64,000 nucleotides of DNA from JAXDAY01 sp034679345 (GCA_034679345.1 JAXDAY010000013.1:62001-126000), one strand, 5' to 3'. Shown: positions 8,192 through 16,984, counted from the first letter of the stretch. Numbers and translations: made by a program. Notes: generated by a model from the sequence alone, not told the origin.

Positions 8192-9631
8192 TCACCGGGC
8201 CGTCAAGGTGAGAAAGGCCCGCGCACCGTCTCGGTCGACTCGCAGAACGGCCGAGCCGCGCTCACGGAGCGCTTCGTCAACTTCCTCCCTAAACCCTTCG
8301 CTGGTCGAGACTTCCCGCCACCCGACCTCGAGTATGCGATCGCCCTCGCGCAGACCCGCCTCGAAAGCTGGGCCGCCTACTGCGATGGAATCGACATAGA
8401 CGCCCCCTTCTCCGACCGTCCCGTAAGGGACCACGGAGAGCCCAAGATCGGGGGGAGAAGGATTCGGAGCTCTGGGGAGAAGAACCGGCACGGGATCGCT
8501 CCGCTCGACCAGATGCACTTCCAGGTCGATCGGACGGCCGTGCCGCAGGAGGCGCAATGGGATCCGCCGGCCGATCTCGGTGCGCGCCACCATGAGGCGG
8601 AAGGAGCTCACCTGCCGAATCGGCGCCGAGTCGAACTCGACAATGATGTCTCCTTCCTCGATCCCGGCCTCGCCCGCGGGAGTCCCCTCCTGGACATCGG
8701 TCACCACGACCCCGCGCACGCCATCGAGCCCCCAGCCTCGGGCGAGCTCCGGGCTCAGCTCGATGAGGCTCACGCCGAGCAGGGCGCGCGGCACTCGCCC
8801 TCTGCGGATCAGCTGCTCGGCCACCTCACGGGCCATGTTCATCGCGATCGCGAAGCCGATCCCGCTGCCCGGCGCGTTGTAGGCGGTATTGACGCCGATC
8901 GCCTCTCCTTCCGCGTTCACGAGAGGTCCGCCGCTGTTCCCGGGGTTGATCGAGGCATCGGTCTGGATGAAATCCTGATAGGAGGGGCCGCCGCCCCGAA
9001 TGGCGATGTCCGTCCTCCCCTTGGCGCTCACGATCCCCGCCGTGACGCTGCCCTCCAGCATGCCGAGCGGATTCCCGATCGCGACAACCCAATCTCCGAT
9101 CTCGACGTCGTCGGAGTCCCCCAGTGGAACGACTGGAAGCGGCGAGGAAGCGTCGACCTTGAGCACCGCGATGTCGGTCATCGGGTCGCGTCCAACGAGT
9201 CGCGCCGGAAGAACCTCCCCTCCGGCTATATGCACATCGATTCGCACCCCGTCGCGAACGACATGGTCATTGGTGATCAAGTACCCGTCCGAGGCGATGA
9301 CGAATCCGCTCCCGCTCGATGGGATCTCGAACTCGTCGTCCCCGAAGTCCGGGTCGAACGGATCGCCCGCGCCATCGTCGAATCCCAGATCCGAATGACG
9401 AAAGCGCTTCTGCACCTCGATCGAGACGACTGCAGGAAGAAGTTCCGAGACGACCGGGCCGAAATTCGATCGGAGATCCGCCGTCGGGGCGGCTGCGTCC
9501 CGTCCTCCGCGCGGATTGCCCGTCAGGGCGGTGATCGCCAGTCCGAAGAGGACTCCGCAGATCAGCACCAAGACGGTCCAGAGGGCCATCCGAATGGAGT
9601 CGCCGGTCGCGTCGAGCCGTTCCCCGCCCAT
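8192..9631 (-). CDS. HtrA/DegP-like trypsin-fold serine protease, membrane-anchored, two PDZ domains
   Basis: A 479-residue periplasmic quality-control protease. An N-terminal transmembrane helix (about residues 14-35) anchors it. The trypsin domain holds His in 'LITNDHVV', Asp in 'MTDIAVLKVD' and Ser in 'NPGNSGGPL'. Two PDZ domains follow (roughly 275-365 and 385-475), the second ending in 'ALRERGSAVLRVDRDG'. The ATG at 9631 shares one base with the stop of the upstream coiled-coil gene (TGATG), so translation is coupled. The open frame extends to 10045, but the extra part overlaps that gene and is a shadow. A second HtrA lies at 54072-55586. Confidence 0.92.
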   Translation of the reverse strand: MGGERLDATGDSIRMALWTVLVLICGVLFGLAITALTGNPRGGRDAAAPTADLRSNFGPVVSELLPAVVSIEVQKRFRHSDLGFDDGAGDPFDPDFGDDEFEIPSSGSGFVIASDGYLITNDHVVRDGVRIDVHIAGGEVLPARLVGRDPMTDIAVLKVDASSPLPVVPLGDSDDVEIGDWVVAIGNPLGMLEGSVTAGIVSAKGRTDIAIRGGGPSYQDFIQTDASINPGNSGGPLVNAEGEAIGVNTAYNAPGSGIGFAIAMNMAREVAEQLIRRGRVPRALLGVSLIELSPELARGWGLDGVRGVVVTDVQEGTPAGEAGIEEGDIIVEFDSAPIRQVSSFRLMVARTEIGRRIPLRLLRHGRPIDLEVHLVERSDPVPVLLPRAPNPSPPDLGLSVVPYGTVGEGGVYVDSIAVGGPAFEAGLREGDRILEVGWREVSTSEGFREEVDEALRERGSAVLRVDRDGARAFLTLTAR

Positions 9632-9966
9632 CAGCGAGGCGCTCCCCGATCCGGGCCGGCCACCGCCCGGATCCGATCGATCTCGGCTTCGTGCCCCCGC
9701 AGCGTGGCGTCGAGATCCGCGATCCTCCGCCGGATCTGCTCTACGGTCGAGTCTCGGCCGGGGCGCCCCTCTCCACCCCGCTCGAGGAGCTCGAGGTACC
9801 GCTCGCCGAGAGCCTGCAGCTCCCTGGCCCTCTCCCGCCGGATCGCAAGGCAGTCGAGTTGCAACCTTCCGGCGCGCGCGATCCTCTCCGTGGCAGTCCC
9901 CGCGGCGCCGACCCACTGCCGGGCCTGCCGGGCGAACCGCTCGGCCAACGTCTCGGAATCCGACAT
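9631..9966 (-). CDS. Small coiled-coil protein of unknown function coupled to htrA
   Basis: A 111-residue, highly charged, helical protein without signal peptide or transmembrane segment. It consists of two amphipathic stretches (about residues 5-65 and 75-105) rich in Arg, Glu and Leu, typical of coiled coils. AGGAGG is present just before the ATG at 9966. Its stop overlaps the start of the HtrA protease by one base, which suggests a functional link such as a cytoplasmic partner or regulator. I do not recognise a family. Confidence 0.65.
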   Translation of the reverse strand: MSDSETLAERFARQARQWVGAAGTATERIARAGRLQLDCLAIRRERARELQALGERYLELLERGGEGRPGRDSTVEQIRRRIADLDATLRGHEAEIDRIRAVAGPDRGAPR

Positions 9967-10111
9967 GAGACCTCCTGGGCGCGGTCTCTCGCCAAGCCAA
10001 AGGTCCTGGATCGAGGACTGATGATGGGAGCGGGACGACCTCCAATCCTCAGACCGCGACCCAAGCCTAACACACCCATGCCTTTGAGGTGCGCCGCCCC
10101 GAGAGCCTCGG

Positions 10112-10117
10112 TACACT
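10112..10117 (+). promoter_or_regulatory. -10-like box TACACT close to the lpxH start
   Basis: TACACT is followed by 6 bases and then the ATG at 10124. No ribosome binding site fits in between, so the transcript is probably leaderless. Confidence 0.4.
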
Positions 10118-10123
10118 GGCTTC

Positions 10124-10912
10124 ATGCTCGAATCGGCCTTCGAGGATTGCCGTCGCATCCTTTTCGTCAGCGATGCCCATCTGGGATCCCCCGCGGGCCC
10201 GCCCGACCGGGAGACTCGATTCGTCACGTTCCTTCGACGAATGCGCGATGGGATCGACGGTCTCATGATCGTCGGAGACCTGTTCGACTTCTGGTTCGAG
10301 TACCGTCACGCGATCCCGAAAGGGCACTTTCGGGTCCTCGAGGCGATATCGGAGATCCGGGCCCGAGGGGTTCCCGTCCTCTACTTCGGGGGCAACCATG
10401 ATTTCTGGGCGGGCGCACACCTCCGGAGCGAGGTCGGGATCGATACGGTCGACGCGCCGGTCACCTTCCGGATACAGGGCCGCCGTCTTTTCGTGGCGCA
10501 CGGCGACGGCTTGGGGGGGGGAGATCGCGGCTACAAGCTCTTGAAGAGGATTCTCCGCAACCGAGCCAGCATTGCCCTCTACAGGTCGATTCATCCCGAC
10601 ATCGGAATCCCCTTCGCCCGTCGACTTTCCTCGGTCAGCCGCCGCCACACCCAGCCGAGGGAGATTCTCCTGCCGAAGCTCGTTCGGGACATCGCTCGGC
10701 CCAGGCTACGCGATGGCCATGATGCGGTCGTGATGGGCCATGTCCACGAACCGACGCACCTCCTGCTCGACGGGGGCGACTACATCATTCTCGGAGACTG
10801 GATCGAGAACTTCACCTATGCCCTATTCGAGGAAGGTCGATTCACCCTGCTGCGGGAGCGTTTCCCTCTTCAGGCCGAGGTGATCGCGCCGGAGGTCATG
10901 GACGGTAGGTGA
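10124..10912 (+). CDS. lpxH: UDP-2,3-diacylglucosamine diphosphatase (LpxH-type metallophosphoesterase)
   Basis: A 262-residue calcineurin-like phosphoesterase that hydrolyses UDP-2,3-diacylglucosamine to lipid X in lipid A synthesis, at the inner-membrane face. The metal motifs are in order: 'FVSDAHLGS', 'IVGDLFDFWFEYR', 'FGGNHDFW', 'VAHGDGLGG' and 'VMGHVHEPT'. 'LFDFWFEY' and the 'GNHDFW' spacing are typical of LpxH rather than of generic phosphoesterases. Its presence indicates a lipid-A-containing outer membrane. The 3' end overlaps the convergent PorV-like gene by 17 bases. Confidence 0.88.
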   Translation: MLESAFEDCRRILFVSDAHLGSPAGPPDRETRFVTFLRRMRDGIDGLMIVGDLFDFWFEYRHAIPKGHFRVLEAISEIRARGVPVLYFGGNHDFWAGAHLRSEVGIDTVDAPVTFRIQGRRLFVAHGDGLGGGDRGYKLLKRILRNRASIALYRSIHPDIGIPFARRLSSVSRRHTQPREILLPKLVRDIARPRLRDGHDAVVMGHVHEPTHLLLDGGDYIILGDWIENFTYALFEEGRFTLLRERFPLQAEVIAPEVMDGR

Positions 10913-11798
10913 GCCCGATCCTGTGGGCGTCGCCCAGATCCTCGTCGAAAGGAACATAGGCGTAGTCGGCGCGAAGGGCGCCCCTTCCCAATCCGATGCC
11001 GAAGCTCACGTCCTGCGTCTCGAGCCCGCTCCGGTAGCCGATGCGTAACCGGGCAGCCTGCTGGAGCCGGTACTCGAAACCGAGGACCATTGCGGCATCC
11101 TCATCGCGGAGCTTGCGCACCTCCGCCGCAAGGAGCGCCTCCGCTCCGAGGCGTTCCAGCGGGAGGTGATACGTGATGCCCCCCTGGAGGCTCAGCGGGA
11201 GGCGAAACGGCTCATCGATGTAGGTCAGATCCGATCCGAGGTGAAGCACGGAGAACCCGACGTCGAGCCGGGGAAGGATGCGGCGGGCGGTCACTCCCAC
11301 GTCGAAGGCGACGCCCGAGGCGTCGTAGACATCGAACGCCTCGCGGAGATACTTCACCGTTGCGCCGGCCGCGAGAACATCGGTCAAGCGATAGGCCCCC
11401 GAGAGGCCCGCCGCGAGCCCGTAGTAGCCGAAGTGGCCGAGGAAGTTCGCCGATTCGTCATAAGCACGAAGATCATCGGTCCATGAGCCGTTGAACGCTG
11501 CGCCGACGGCGAATCGACCGAGCTGGCGCGTCGCGCCCGCGAACTCCTGGCGAACGGAGCTGAAGCTCTCATTGTGGACCACCGTCGCCTGGAAACCGGG
11601 GAGGAATGCGAGGGCGGCCGGATTCCAGTAAGTCGCGATCGGTCCGTCGACGTTCGAGACCACTGCTTCTCCCATGCCGACGGCGTCGGCTCCGGCCCCG
11701 ATCTTGAGGTAGGCGAGCCCCACGGGGGATGCGGCACGAACCCCGGGCGCTCCCAGCGCCAGGACGAGGAGGACGACGGATGACCGAAATGCGCTCAT
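10896..11798 (-). CDS. PorV/PorQ family outer-membrane beta-barrel protein
   Basis: A 300-residue exported protein with a signal peptide ending near 'VRAASP'. The first mature segment 'VGLAYLKIGAGADAVGMGEA' and 'ATYWNPAAL' are hallmarks of the PorV/PorQ (UPF0164) family. The rest alternates in the pattern of amphipathic beta strands and closes with a strand ending in 'GLTYRP', suitable for Bam insertion. In Bacteroidota, PorV shuttles type IX secretion substrates. The presence of several FlgD/T9SS-like C-terminal tails in this window fits a related role, but this is inference. A promoter of good quality lies upstream at 11854-11883. Confidence 0.85.
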   Translation of the reverse strand: MSAFRSSVVLLVLALGAPGVRAASPVGLAYLKIGAGADAVGMGEAVVSNVDGPIATYWNPAALAFLPGFQATVVHNESFSSVRQEFAGATRQLGRFAVGAAFNGSWTDDLRAYDESANFLGHFGYYGLAAGLSGAYRLTDVLAAGATVKYLREAFDVYDASGVAFDVGVTARRILPRLDVGFSVLHLGSDLTYIDEPFRLPLSLQGGITYHLPLERLGAEALLAAEVRKLRDEDAAMVLGFEYRLQQAARLRIGYRSGLETQDVSFGIGLGRGALRADYAYVPFDEDLGDAHRIGLTYRP

Positions 11799-11853
11799 GA
11801 CTCTCCCGGGCGGGCAGGCGGCCCGCGGTGAGGACGACTCAACGATTCAATTC

Positions 11854-11883
11854 AGCATACGGGCAGGCTCACGGGGGGGTCAA
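11854..11883 (-). promoter_or_regulatory. Sigma-70-type promoter for the PorV-like gene
   Basis: On the minus strand TTGACC is separated by 18 bases from TATGCT, about 55 bases before the ATG at 11798. The -35 box overlaps the stop codon of the upstream FN3 lipoprotein gene. Confidence 0.55.
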
Positions 11884-12785
11884 CGCCCTCCCCCGTCCGA
11901 GCCGGCGGAGGCGAGGTATCCCTTCGGCGAGCGCAGGGGAGCGGACGGTGTCCCGCTGGGATCGCGGCCGGACGGCCGCTCACGGAGCTCCTGGTTTCCC
12001 CGAGCGACCTGGTAGGCCCAGTCGAGGACCACCTGGGACGGTGAGAGCTCGACCACCTGGAACTTCGCGTAGTGATCGTCCCGCGTCCAGCAGACGTAGA
12101 TGTGACCCTCGATCAGTTCCACGGCCGCTGCGGGCGACCACCCGCCGGGCGGCGCCCATCCGACGTAGTCGAACCGCTCGTGGTATCCCGCGTCCTGAAT
12201 CTCCGTGTAGAGATCGGCATCCTCCGCATCCTGGAGGCCGAACATCCATCCCCCCGACTCCTCGTCGTAGACGTATGCGATGTCGGCGTCGGGGTCCTCG
12301 TAGGCGGTGATCATCCCGGAGCTGTACAGGGAAAAGTCGCAGGCGCATCGATCCGGGTCGACGTCGTAGCTTCGCAGGACTAGATCCCGCCCCTCAGGTC
12401 TCGGCGTGTCGAATGCGGCATCGGGAGAGAGTTCGCTCTCGTTGCCGTGGAGGTCGACGGCGCTCACGGCGTAGTAATAGGTATCGCCGTTTCGCACGTC
12501 ACGATCGAGGTACTCCGCGGCCCCGCCCGCGTCGACCCACCCGATCCGCTCATAGCGGCCTTCAGCTCGATCGTTTCTGTAGACGCGGTAGCCGTCGAGA
12601 TCCCACTCCTCGTTCGGATACCACGCCACGAGAACCTCCTCGTCGCCGGTGATCGTCGTCAATCCACGCGGAGCCGCGGGCGGGTCGAGGTCCCGGGGAT
12701 CACAGGGATCGTCATCATCGCATCCCCCGGATGCGAAGATCAGACACAATGAGAAGAGCCAGACGCTCCAACGGGGCAGATTCAT
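11880..12785 (-). CDS. Lipoprotein with fibronectin type III domain
   Basis: A 301-residue exported protein. The start at 12785 is chosen because GAGGAGG stands at the right distance; ATGs at 12794 and 12812 are alternatives. The signal peptide ends in a lipobox-like 'ASGGC', followed by an acidic 'DDDDPCD' linker. An FN3 domain (about residues 35-130) shows 'LDGYRVYRN' and 'YYYAVSAVD'. The C-terminal half (about 135-270) has two spaced cysteines ('RCACDF') and aromatic-rich beta segments with no family I recognise. A -24/-12 sigma-54-type site lies about 440 bases upstream at 13234-13249. It suggests control by the sigma-54 activator encoded further upstream. Confidence 0.75.
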   Translation of the reverse strand: MNLPRWSVWLFSLCLIFASGGCDDDDPCDPRDLDPPAAPRGLTTITGDEEVLVAWYPNEEWDLDGYRVYRNDRAEGRYERIGWVDAGGAAEYLDRDVRNGDTYYYAVSAVDLHGNESELSPDAAFDTPRPEGRDLVLRSYDVDPDRCACDFSLYSSGMITAYEDPDADIAYVYDEESGGWMFGLQDAEDADLYTEIQDAGYHERFDYVGWAPPGGWSPAAAVELIEGHIYVCWTRDDHYAKFQVVELSPSQVVLDWAYQVARGNQELRERPSGRDPSGTPSAPLRSPKGYLASAGSDGGGR

Positions 12786-13446
12786 AGGGTCCATCCTCCT
12801 CGAGCGCTCCACTCGGACTTCCTGAACCCGGGCCGCTTTGCCGGATTCTAAACCCCGCTGCGGGTTGGCGGTTCAGAATCGGAGCCGGTCATGGATCGCG
12901 GGGGTGGCTTTCGGGACGCAGATGGCAGAATCGATCCGGTGGATGGGGAAGGGCGGCGTGGGCCGGCGAGCGAATCCGGGCTCGGATTGTCTGGGGGGAT
13001 TCGGGACGGAAGATCGCGACCGTCCCTCGGACTCAGCCAGCCAGCCCACGCGCCGCACCCGTTAGGAGGGTGCTCACCTGAAACGGCGCCAATACGGGCG
13101 TCTTGGGAAGTTCCGGGGGACCGGGTCAGTAACCGACAACCGGCTCCATGTTTAGGCTGACCGTTGGAACCCTGGGCTTTGTACGAACCAACCCGGCCCC
13201 GGAATGGAGGTCCCCCCTCCGCGGGCATACTATTGCAGCTTTGGTGCCACCGGGGGGCGCACGGGGCGACTTCCGTCTAACTGCCAAAATGATGGGTATT
13301 TCTGGATCCCTTGCAGGCGCCTCTTCCGGGATCGTCCCCCGTCGCGCCAGGCCGAGTCCGTAGACTTTTTGCCAGTCGCAATGAAGGTACTGCATAACGT
13401 GTTCGCGGGAATCAAGTAACGGGTTATAAAGAAGTCTGAGAGAGGC
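12786..13446. other. Gene-poor intergenic region with a sigma-54-type site
   Basis: About 660 bases without a convincing gene. The open frames on either strand have skewed, Pro/Arg/Ser-rich translations and no ribosome binding sites. The right part (about 13270-13446) is lower in GC than its surroundings and would sit 30-200 bases upstream of the -24/-12 site at 13234-13249, where activator-binding sites are expected. I could not find a clear inverted repeat there. No terminator with a T-tract is visible after the activator gene. Confidence 0.6.
13234..13249 (-). promoter_or_regulatory. Candidate sigma-54 (-24/-12) promoter
   Basis: Read on the minus strand the site is TGGCAC, five bases, then CTGCA. 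This matches the TGGCAC-N5-TTGCW consensus at all but one informative position, with the exact GG-N10-GC spacing. It points at the FN3 lipoprotein gene. It lies about 200 bases beyond the end of a gene for a sigma-54 activator with an intact GAFTGA loop. Confidence 0.6.
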
Positions 13447-16400
13447 CTAGCGGTTCTTTCGAGTCTGGGGAGGATGCAGGTCGTATCGGCGGATCTTGTC
13501 CAGCAGGGCTGGGTAGCTCAGACGCAGGCGCCGGCTTGTCTCGGACTTGTTCCAGTTCGTCTCGTCGAGGGTCCTGCGAATCAGCTCAGCCTCGAGACGG
13601 CCCACCGCCTCGCGGAGAGTCCGCCCCCGGGAAGGGTCGGCGACCTCTCCGGCGACCTCGGGAGGCAGCAGGTCGCTCGTGATCCACTCGCCGTCCTCGC
13701 ACAGCACGACGGCGCGGCGAATGCACTTCTCCACCTCGCGGACGTTTCCGCGCCATTCGTGATCCATCATCCGCCGCAGGGCGTCCCGGGTGATCCCCGC
13801 GGGTCGCCGGCCCGATTCCTTCGTGAAGCGCTCGAGGAAGTGCCGGACGAGGATCGCGATGTCCTCGCGCCGATCGCGAAGAGGCGGGATGGAAACCCGA
13901 AAATCATTCAGACGATAGTAGAGGTCTTCGAGGAAATCGCCCGAGCGGATCGCCGTCGCGAGATCGGTGTTCGTCGCGCAGATGATCCGCACGTCCACGC
14001 TCCGCGATCGGACGTCTCCCACGGGACGAAACTCCTTGCGGTCGAGGACGTGAAGAAGCTTCGCCTGGACGCTGCGATGACAGCGGTCGACCTCGTCGAG
14101 GAAAAGCGTTCCCCCGTCGGCCTCTTCGATCAGACCGCGCTTGTTCTTCACCGCACCGGTGAACGCGCCCTGCATGTATCCGAACAGCTCGCTCTCCAGC
14201 AGCTGTTCCGGCAGGGCTGCGCAGTTGACCTGGATGAAGGGTCCCGACGTCCGGCGGCTCGCGTTGTGGATGCACTGCGCGAGATGCCCCTTTCCGGTGC
14301 CCGTCTCGCCGGTGATCAGGATGGTCGCATCGCTCTTCGAGACCCTGCGAAGCAGGAGGAGCTGCTGGCGGGTCGCCGGATCGACCGTCTTGAAATCGAC
14401 GAACGGGTCCCCATCAGGGTCCGCCTCGACCGCCGCCGGCTCCCTCGATTGGGTGGCTAGCCGCGATTCGATCGCCACGGAGAGCAGGGTTCCGAAGAGG
14501 GAGAAGAGACGGAGGTCACGCGCTGTGAAGGGCTCGCCCTCCGCGCCACGCTCGGCGACCAACATCCCCCAGAGGTCCTCCGCGGGCTTGAGCCTCGCGG
14601 CGACGATCGGTCCCTCCTGCCGCCAGCGCGCGGCAACGATCCCCTCGTCCCGGCTGCCGCCATTGCCGGCGAGCCAGACCTTCCGCCCGGCGGCCAGGGC
14701 CTGGGTGATCGGATCGAGCGCCCGGAGCATCGCGGCGGGCCGGTCAACCCCGAGCGTCGCATCCACCTTGAGCCGCGCCAGGTTGGGGCCCGTCGCCAGG
14801 AGCGCCCGGGCGAGTTGCAGGTGCCGTCCCATTTGATCGAGCAGGCGCGTGAGCCCGTCCAGTCCGCCGAGCGCATGCGACTCCGGTTGCGCGAACTCCT
14901 GGAGTATCTGGAACTCCTCTGTCGTCCCGAGGACCCATTCCGCTTGGTTCTCGACAAGCTGGATTCGCAGGGCGATGAGCTTCGCCCGTTGATCTGTCCG
15001 ACCATGGGTCTCCATCTGGGAGAGGGCCCGGTCGAGGGTGCGAAGCGCTCCCTCGAGATCGCCGCTGGCCACGAGGGAGCGAGCAAGCGTCTCGGCGTAC
15101 TCCGGAATCAGGCCGTGGAGATCCATTCGCACGATCCGGTCCCAGACCGGATCGAGGATCTCAATCGCAGATCCGGCCGCTCCATTTCCGCCCGGCGTCC
15201 CCGCGATGAAGACCAGCGCTCCCGCGAGACGCAACCGGGCCTCGATCTCTTCGATCGCCGCCGGGGTCTCTGCGAGAAGAGCGACCGATTTCCGCAGGAG
15301 GTCGATTGCCTCTTCGAGTCGCCCACTCTCCCATGCCGCCTCGCCCATCAGCCGCAGACAGATCCCCTGCTCGCAATGATCGACGATTCGACCCGCGACC
15401 CAGGCGGCTTCGGTCGCCCAGCGCGTCGCCGCCGCGGTATCCCCCCTGCGAAGCGACTCCTCGGCGAGCCGGCGCTTGACCTCCGCGACGAGATCCCCTT
15501 CGGGAGCGACAGATTCGGCCCGCCGGAGGGCATCGAAGAGATGCCCTCGGGCTTCCGCGAGCCTCCCATCGCGTAGCTCCATCTCTCCGAGAAACTCGAG
15601 GGCGAGCACCTCCTCTCTCCGGTACCCCTGGCGTCGCGCGATCTCGAGGGCTTGCTCGTAGTGCCCGGCAGCGACCCGGGTCTGACCGATGCGGAGCTTG
15701 AGATTCCCCAGAGCCAGAAGGGCCTTCGTGACACCCGAGGAGTTGTCGACCTCGCGGAAGGTGAGCAGGGCGCGGGAGAGCACCTGAGAAGCGTGCGCCC
15801 ATTCGCAACGCTTTGTCAGCAAGAGACCGAGGTTGAGGCAGTGGGAGGCGATCCTTGGGGCGTTGCCCGCCTGCTCGCTCACGGCCAGTGCCCGCTCCAG
15901 GTAGTCCAGCGCTTCCTTCCAGCGCGGAGTCGGCGTGAGCACGAGACCGAGGTTGTTCAGCGCCCGGGCGATCCCCTCCTGAAAGTCGATCCTGCGGAAG
16001 GTGAACAGGGCGCTCTCGAAATACTCGCGAGCGCTCTCGACTTCGCCCAGTCGGGAGGCGATCGCGCCCAGGGTCAGCTCCAGCAGGCCGATCTCCTGGT
16101 TGTCGCTGCCGCTTCGGAGGGCTTCGTACGCCTCGAGGCAGTTGCGGCGCGCGAGAAGATAGTCTCCGAGGCTCTGCTGGATGATCCCGGTGCGGCCGGT
16201 CACCTTCGCGGCGAGATCGACATCGATGTTCGGGTCGATCTCCCTGCGAATCGATTCGAGCGACCGGAGACCCTCATGGTAGTCGCCGCGCCTTCGGTGG
16301 CATTCCGAGATCCGAAGCTTCGCCTCGGCGCGTTCACGACGCCATCGGGGATGATCGCCGAGAGCGGCGAGGGCACGCTCGAATGATTCGAGCGCGGCCG

Positions 16401-16548
16401 CGAAGCCATCGGCGGCGAGATGCATGTCCCCCATCGCGATGGACCGGGCGTAGCCGGCGGCCTCGACGCTCTCCTCTCCCGCCCCTCCGCGACGCGCGGA
16501 CGCGGGAGACGAGGGCACGCGACCGCGGCCGGCTTCGTGAGCTTCCAT
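13447..16548 (-). CDS. Sigma-54-dependent activator with TPR sensor region, GAF-like domain, AAA+ and Fis-type HTH
   Basis: A 1033-residue bacterial enhancer-binding protein. Residues about 20-400 form a long series of TPR-like repeats (for example 'ALNNLGLVLTP', 'ALLALGNLKLRIG'). Residues about 540-690 look like a GAF domain ('PFTARDLRLFSLFGTLLSVAIES'). The AAA+ domain has Walker A 'GETGTGKGHLAQ' (about residue 745), the sigma-54 contact loop 'GAFTGA' (about 795), Walker B '[12 protein letters not shown]' and sensor 'REVEKCIRRAVVL'. A Fis-type helix-turn-helix ends the protein. There is no receiver domain, so TPR-mediated protein or peptide sensing is likely. It begins 13 bases after the stop of a small exported peptide gene in the same unit. 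Confidence 0.9.
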   Translation of the reverse strand: MEAHEAGRGRVPSSPASARRGGAGEESVEAAGYARSIAMGDMHLAADGFAAALESFERALAALGDHPRWRRERAEAKLRISECHRRRGDYHEGLRSLESIRREIDPNIDVDLAAKVTGRTGIIQQSLGDYLLARRNCLEAYEALRSGSDNQEIGLLELTLGAIASRLGEVESAREYFESALFTFRRIDFQEGIARALNNLGLVLTPTPRWKEALDYLERALAVSEQAGNAPRIASHCLNLGLLLTKRCEWAHASQVLSRALLTFREVDNSSGVTKALLALGNLKLRIGQTRVAAGHYEQALEIARRQGYRREEVLALEFLGEMELRDGRLAEARGHLFDALRRAESVAPEGDLVAEVKRRLAEESLRRGDTAAATRWATEAAWVAGRIVDHCEQGICLRLMGEAAWESGRLEEAIDLLRKSVALLAETPAAIEEIEARLRLAGALVFIAGTPGGNGAAGSAIEILDPVWDRIVRMDLHGLIPEYAETLARSLVASGDLEGALRTLDRALSQMETHGRTDQRAKLIALRIQLVENQAEWVLGTTEEFQILQEFAQPESHALGGLDGLTRLLDQMGRHLQLARALLATGPNLARLKVDATLGVDRPAAMLRALDPITQALAAGRKVWLAGNGGSRDEGIVAARWRQEGPIVAARLKPAEDLWGMLVAERGAEGEPFTARDLRLFSLFGTLLSVAIESRLATQSREPAAVEADPDGDPFVDFKTVDPATRQQLLLLRRVSKSDATILITGETGTGKGHLAQCIHNASRRTSGPFIQVNCAALPEQLLESELFGYMQGAFTGAVKNKRGLIEEADGGTLFLDEVDRCHRSVQAKLLHVLDRKEFRPVGDVRSRSVDVRIICATNTDLATAIRSGDFLEDLYYRLNDFRVSIPPLRDRREDIAILVRHFLERFTKESGRRPAGITRDALRRMMDHEWRGNVREVEKCIRRAVVLCEDGEWITSDLLPPEVAGEVADPSRGRTLREAVGRLEAELIRRTLDETNWNKSETSRRLRLSYPALLDKIRRYDLHPPQTRKNR

Positions 16549-16561
16549 GCTGCTGTATGCC

Positions 16562-16822
16562 CTACCCTATGCGAACCCAGGACCCCATCCAGAGCCAGAT
16601 CGGGATCCAGTAGTCATAGTCGTTCGGGTCCCCGTCGCCATTCCCCGGCGTCCAGGGACCTCCCCAAGACGTGTCCGACGGCGCCCCAACACCGCAATCA
16701 GGAGGTCCCGGAATCAGTTCGTCCTGTCCGGCACCAGCCCCGATATCTCCCGCACCAACGAAGAGCAGAAACACGAACAGGATGATTCCGCAGAGTTGCG
16801 CTCCCGCTTTGGTCTTGCTCAC
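16562..16822 (-). CDS. Small exported peptide, unknown function, upstream of the sigma-54 activator
   Basis: An 86-residue product from a GTG at 16822 preceded by AAGGAG and a 7-base spacer; an in-frame ATG at 16852 lacks such a site. Residues about 10-24 form a hydrophobic signal or membrane segment ('GIILFVFLLFVGAG'). A Gly/Pro/Asp-rich middle with one cysteine follows, then a strikingly aromatic tail containing 'DYDYWIPIWLWMGSW' and ending in 'VRIG'. It is too short and biased for family recognition. Its promoter (16922-16950), ribosome binding site and position directly before the activator gene support a real gene. A signal, inhibitor or sensed partner of the activator is a reasonable guess only. 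Confidence 0.65.
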   Translation of the reverse strand: MSKTKAGAQLCGIILFVFLLFVGAGDIGAGAGQDELIPGPPDCGVGAPSDTSWGGPWTPGNGDGDPNDYDYWIPIWLWMGSWVRIG

Positions 16823-16921
16823 GGCAGCTCTCCTTATGGTTTCTGAGCCCACCCCTCCGGTTCTCGCGCTCCGACTGGGGACCTCCGGCGCATCGAGATC
16901 GGCTAGAAACCCTCATGGAAG

Positions 16922-16950
16922 AGTCTGCTCTCCCGAGTCGCCAGGGTCAA
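16922..16950 (-). promoter_or_regulatory. Sigma-70-type promoter for the peptide/activator operon
   Basis: On the minus strand TTGACC is separated by 17 bases from CAGACT, about 100 bases before the GTG of the peptide. It is back to back with the rlmN promoter region. Confidence 0.5.
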
Positions 16951-16970
16951 GCCGTTTCCGGGCGCCATGC

Positions 16971-16976
16971 TAGACT
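16971..16976 (+). promoter_or_regulatory. -10-like box TAGACT close to the rlmN start
   Basis: TAGACT is followed by 8 bases and then the ATG at 16985. This spacing argues for the 16985 start rather than the in-frame ATG at 16967, which lies upstream of the box, and for a leaderless mRNA. Confidence 0.45.
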
Positions 16977-16984
16977 GGCCGCGC

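Noticed and set aside
13126..13395. 89-residue minus-strand frame in the gap next to the activator gene
   Set aside because: No ribosome binding site, biased composition, and it spans the sigma-54-type site; no support as a gene.
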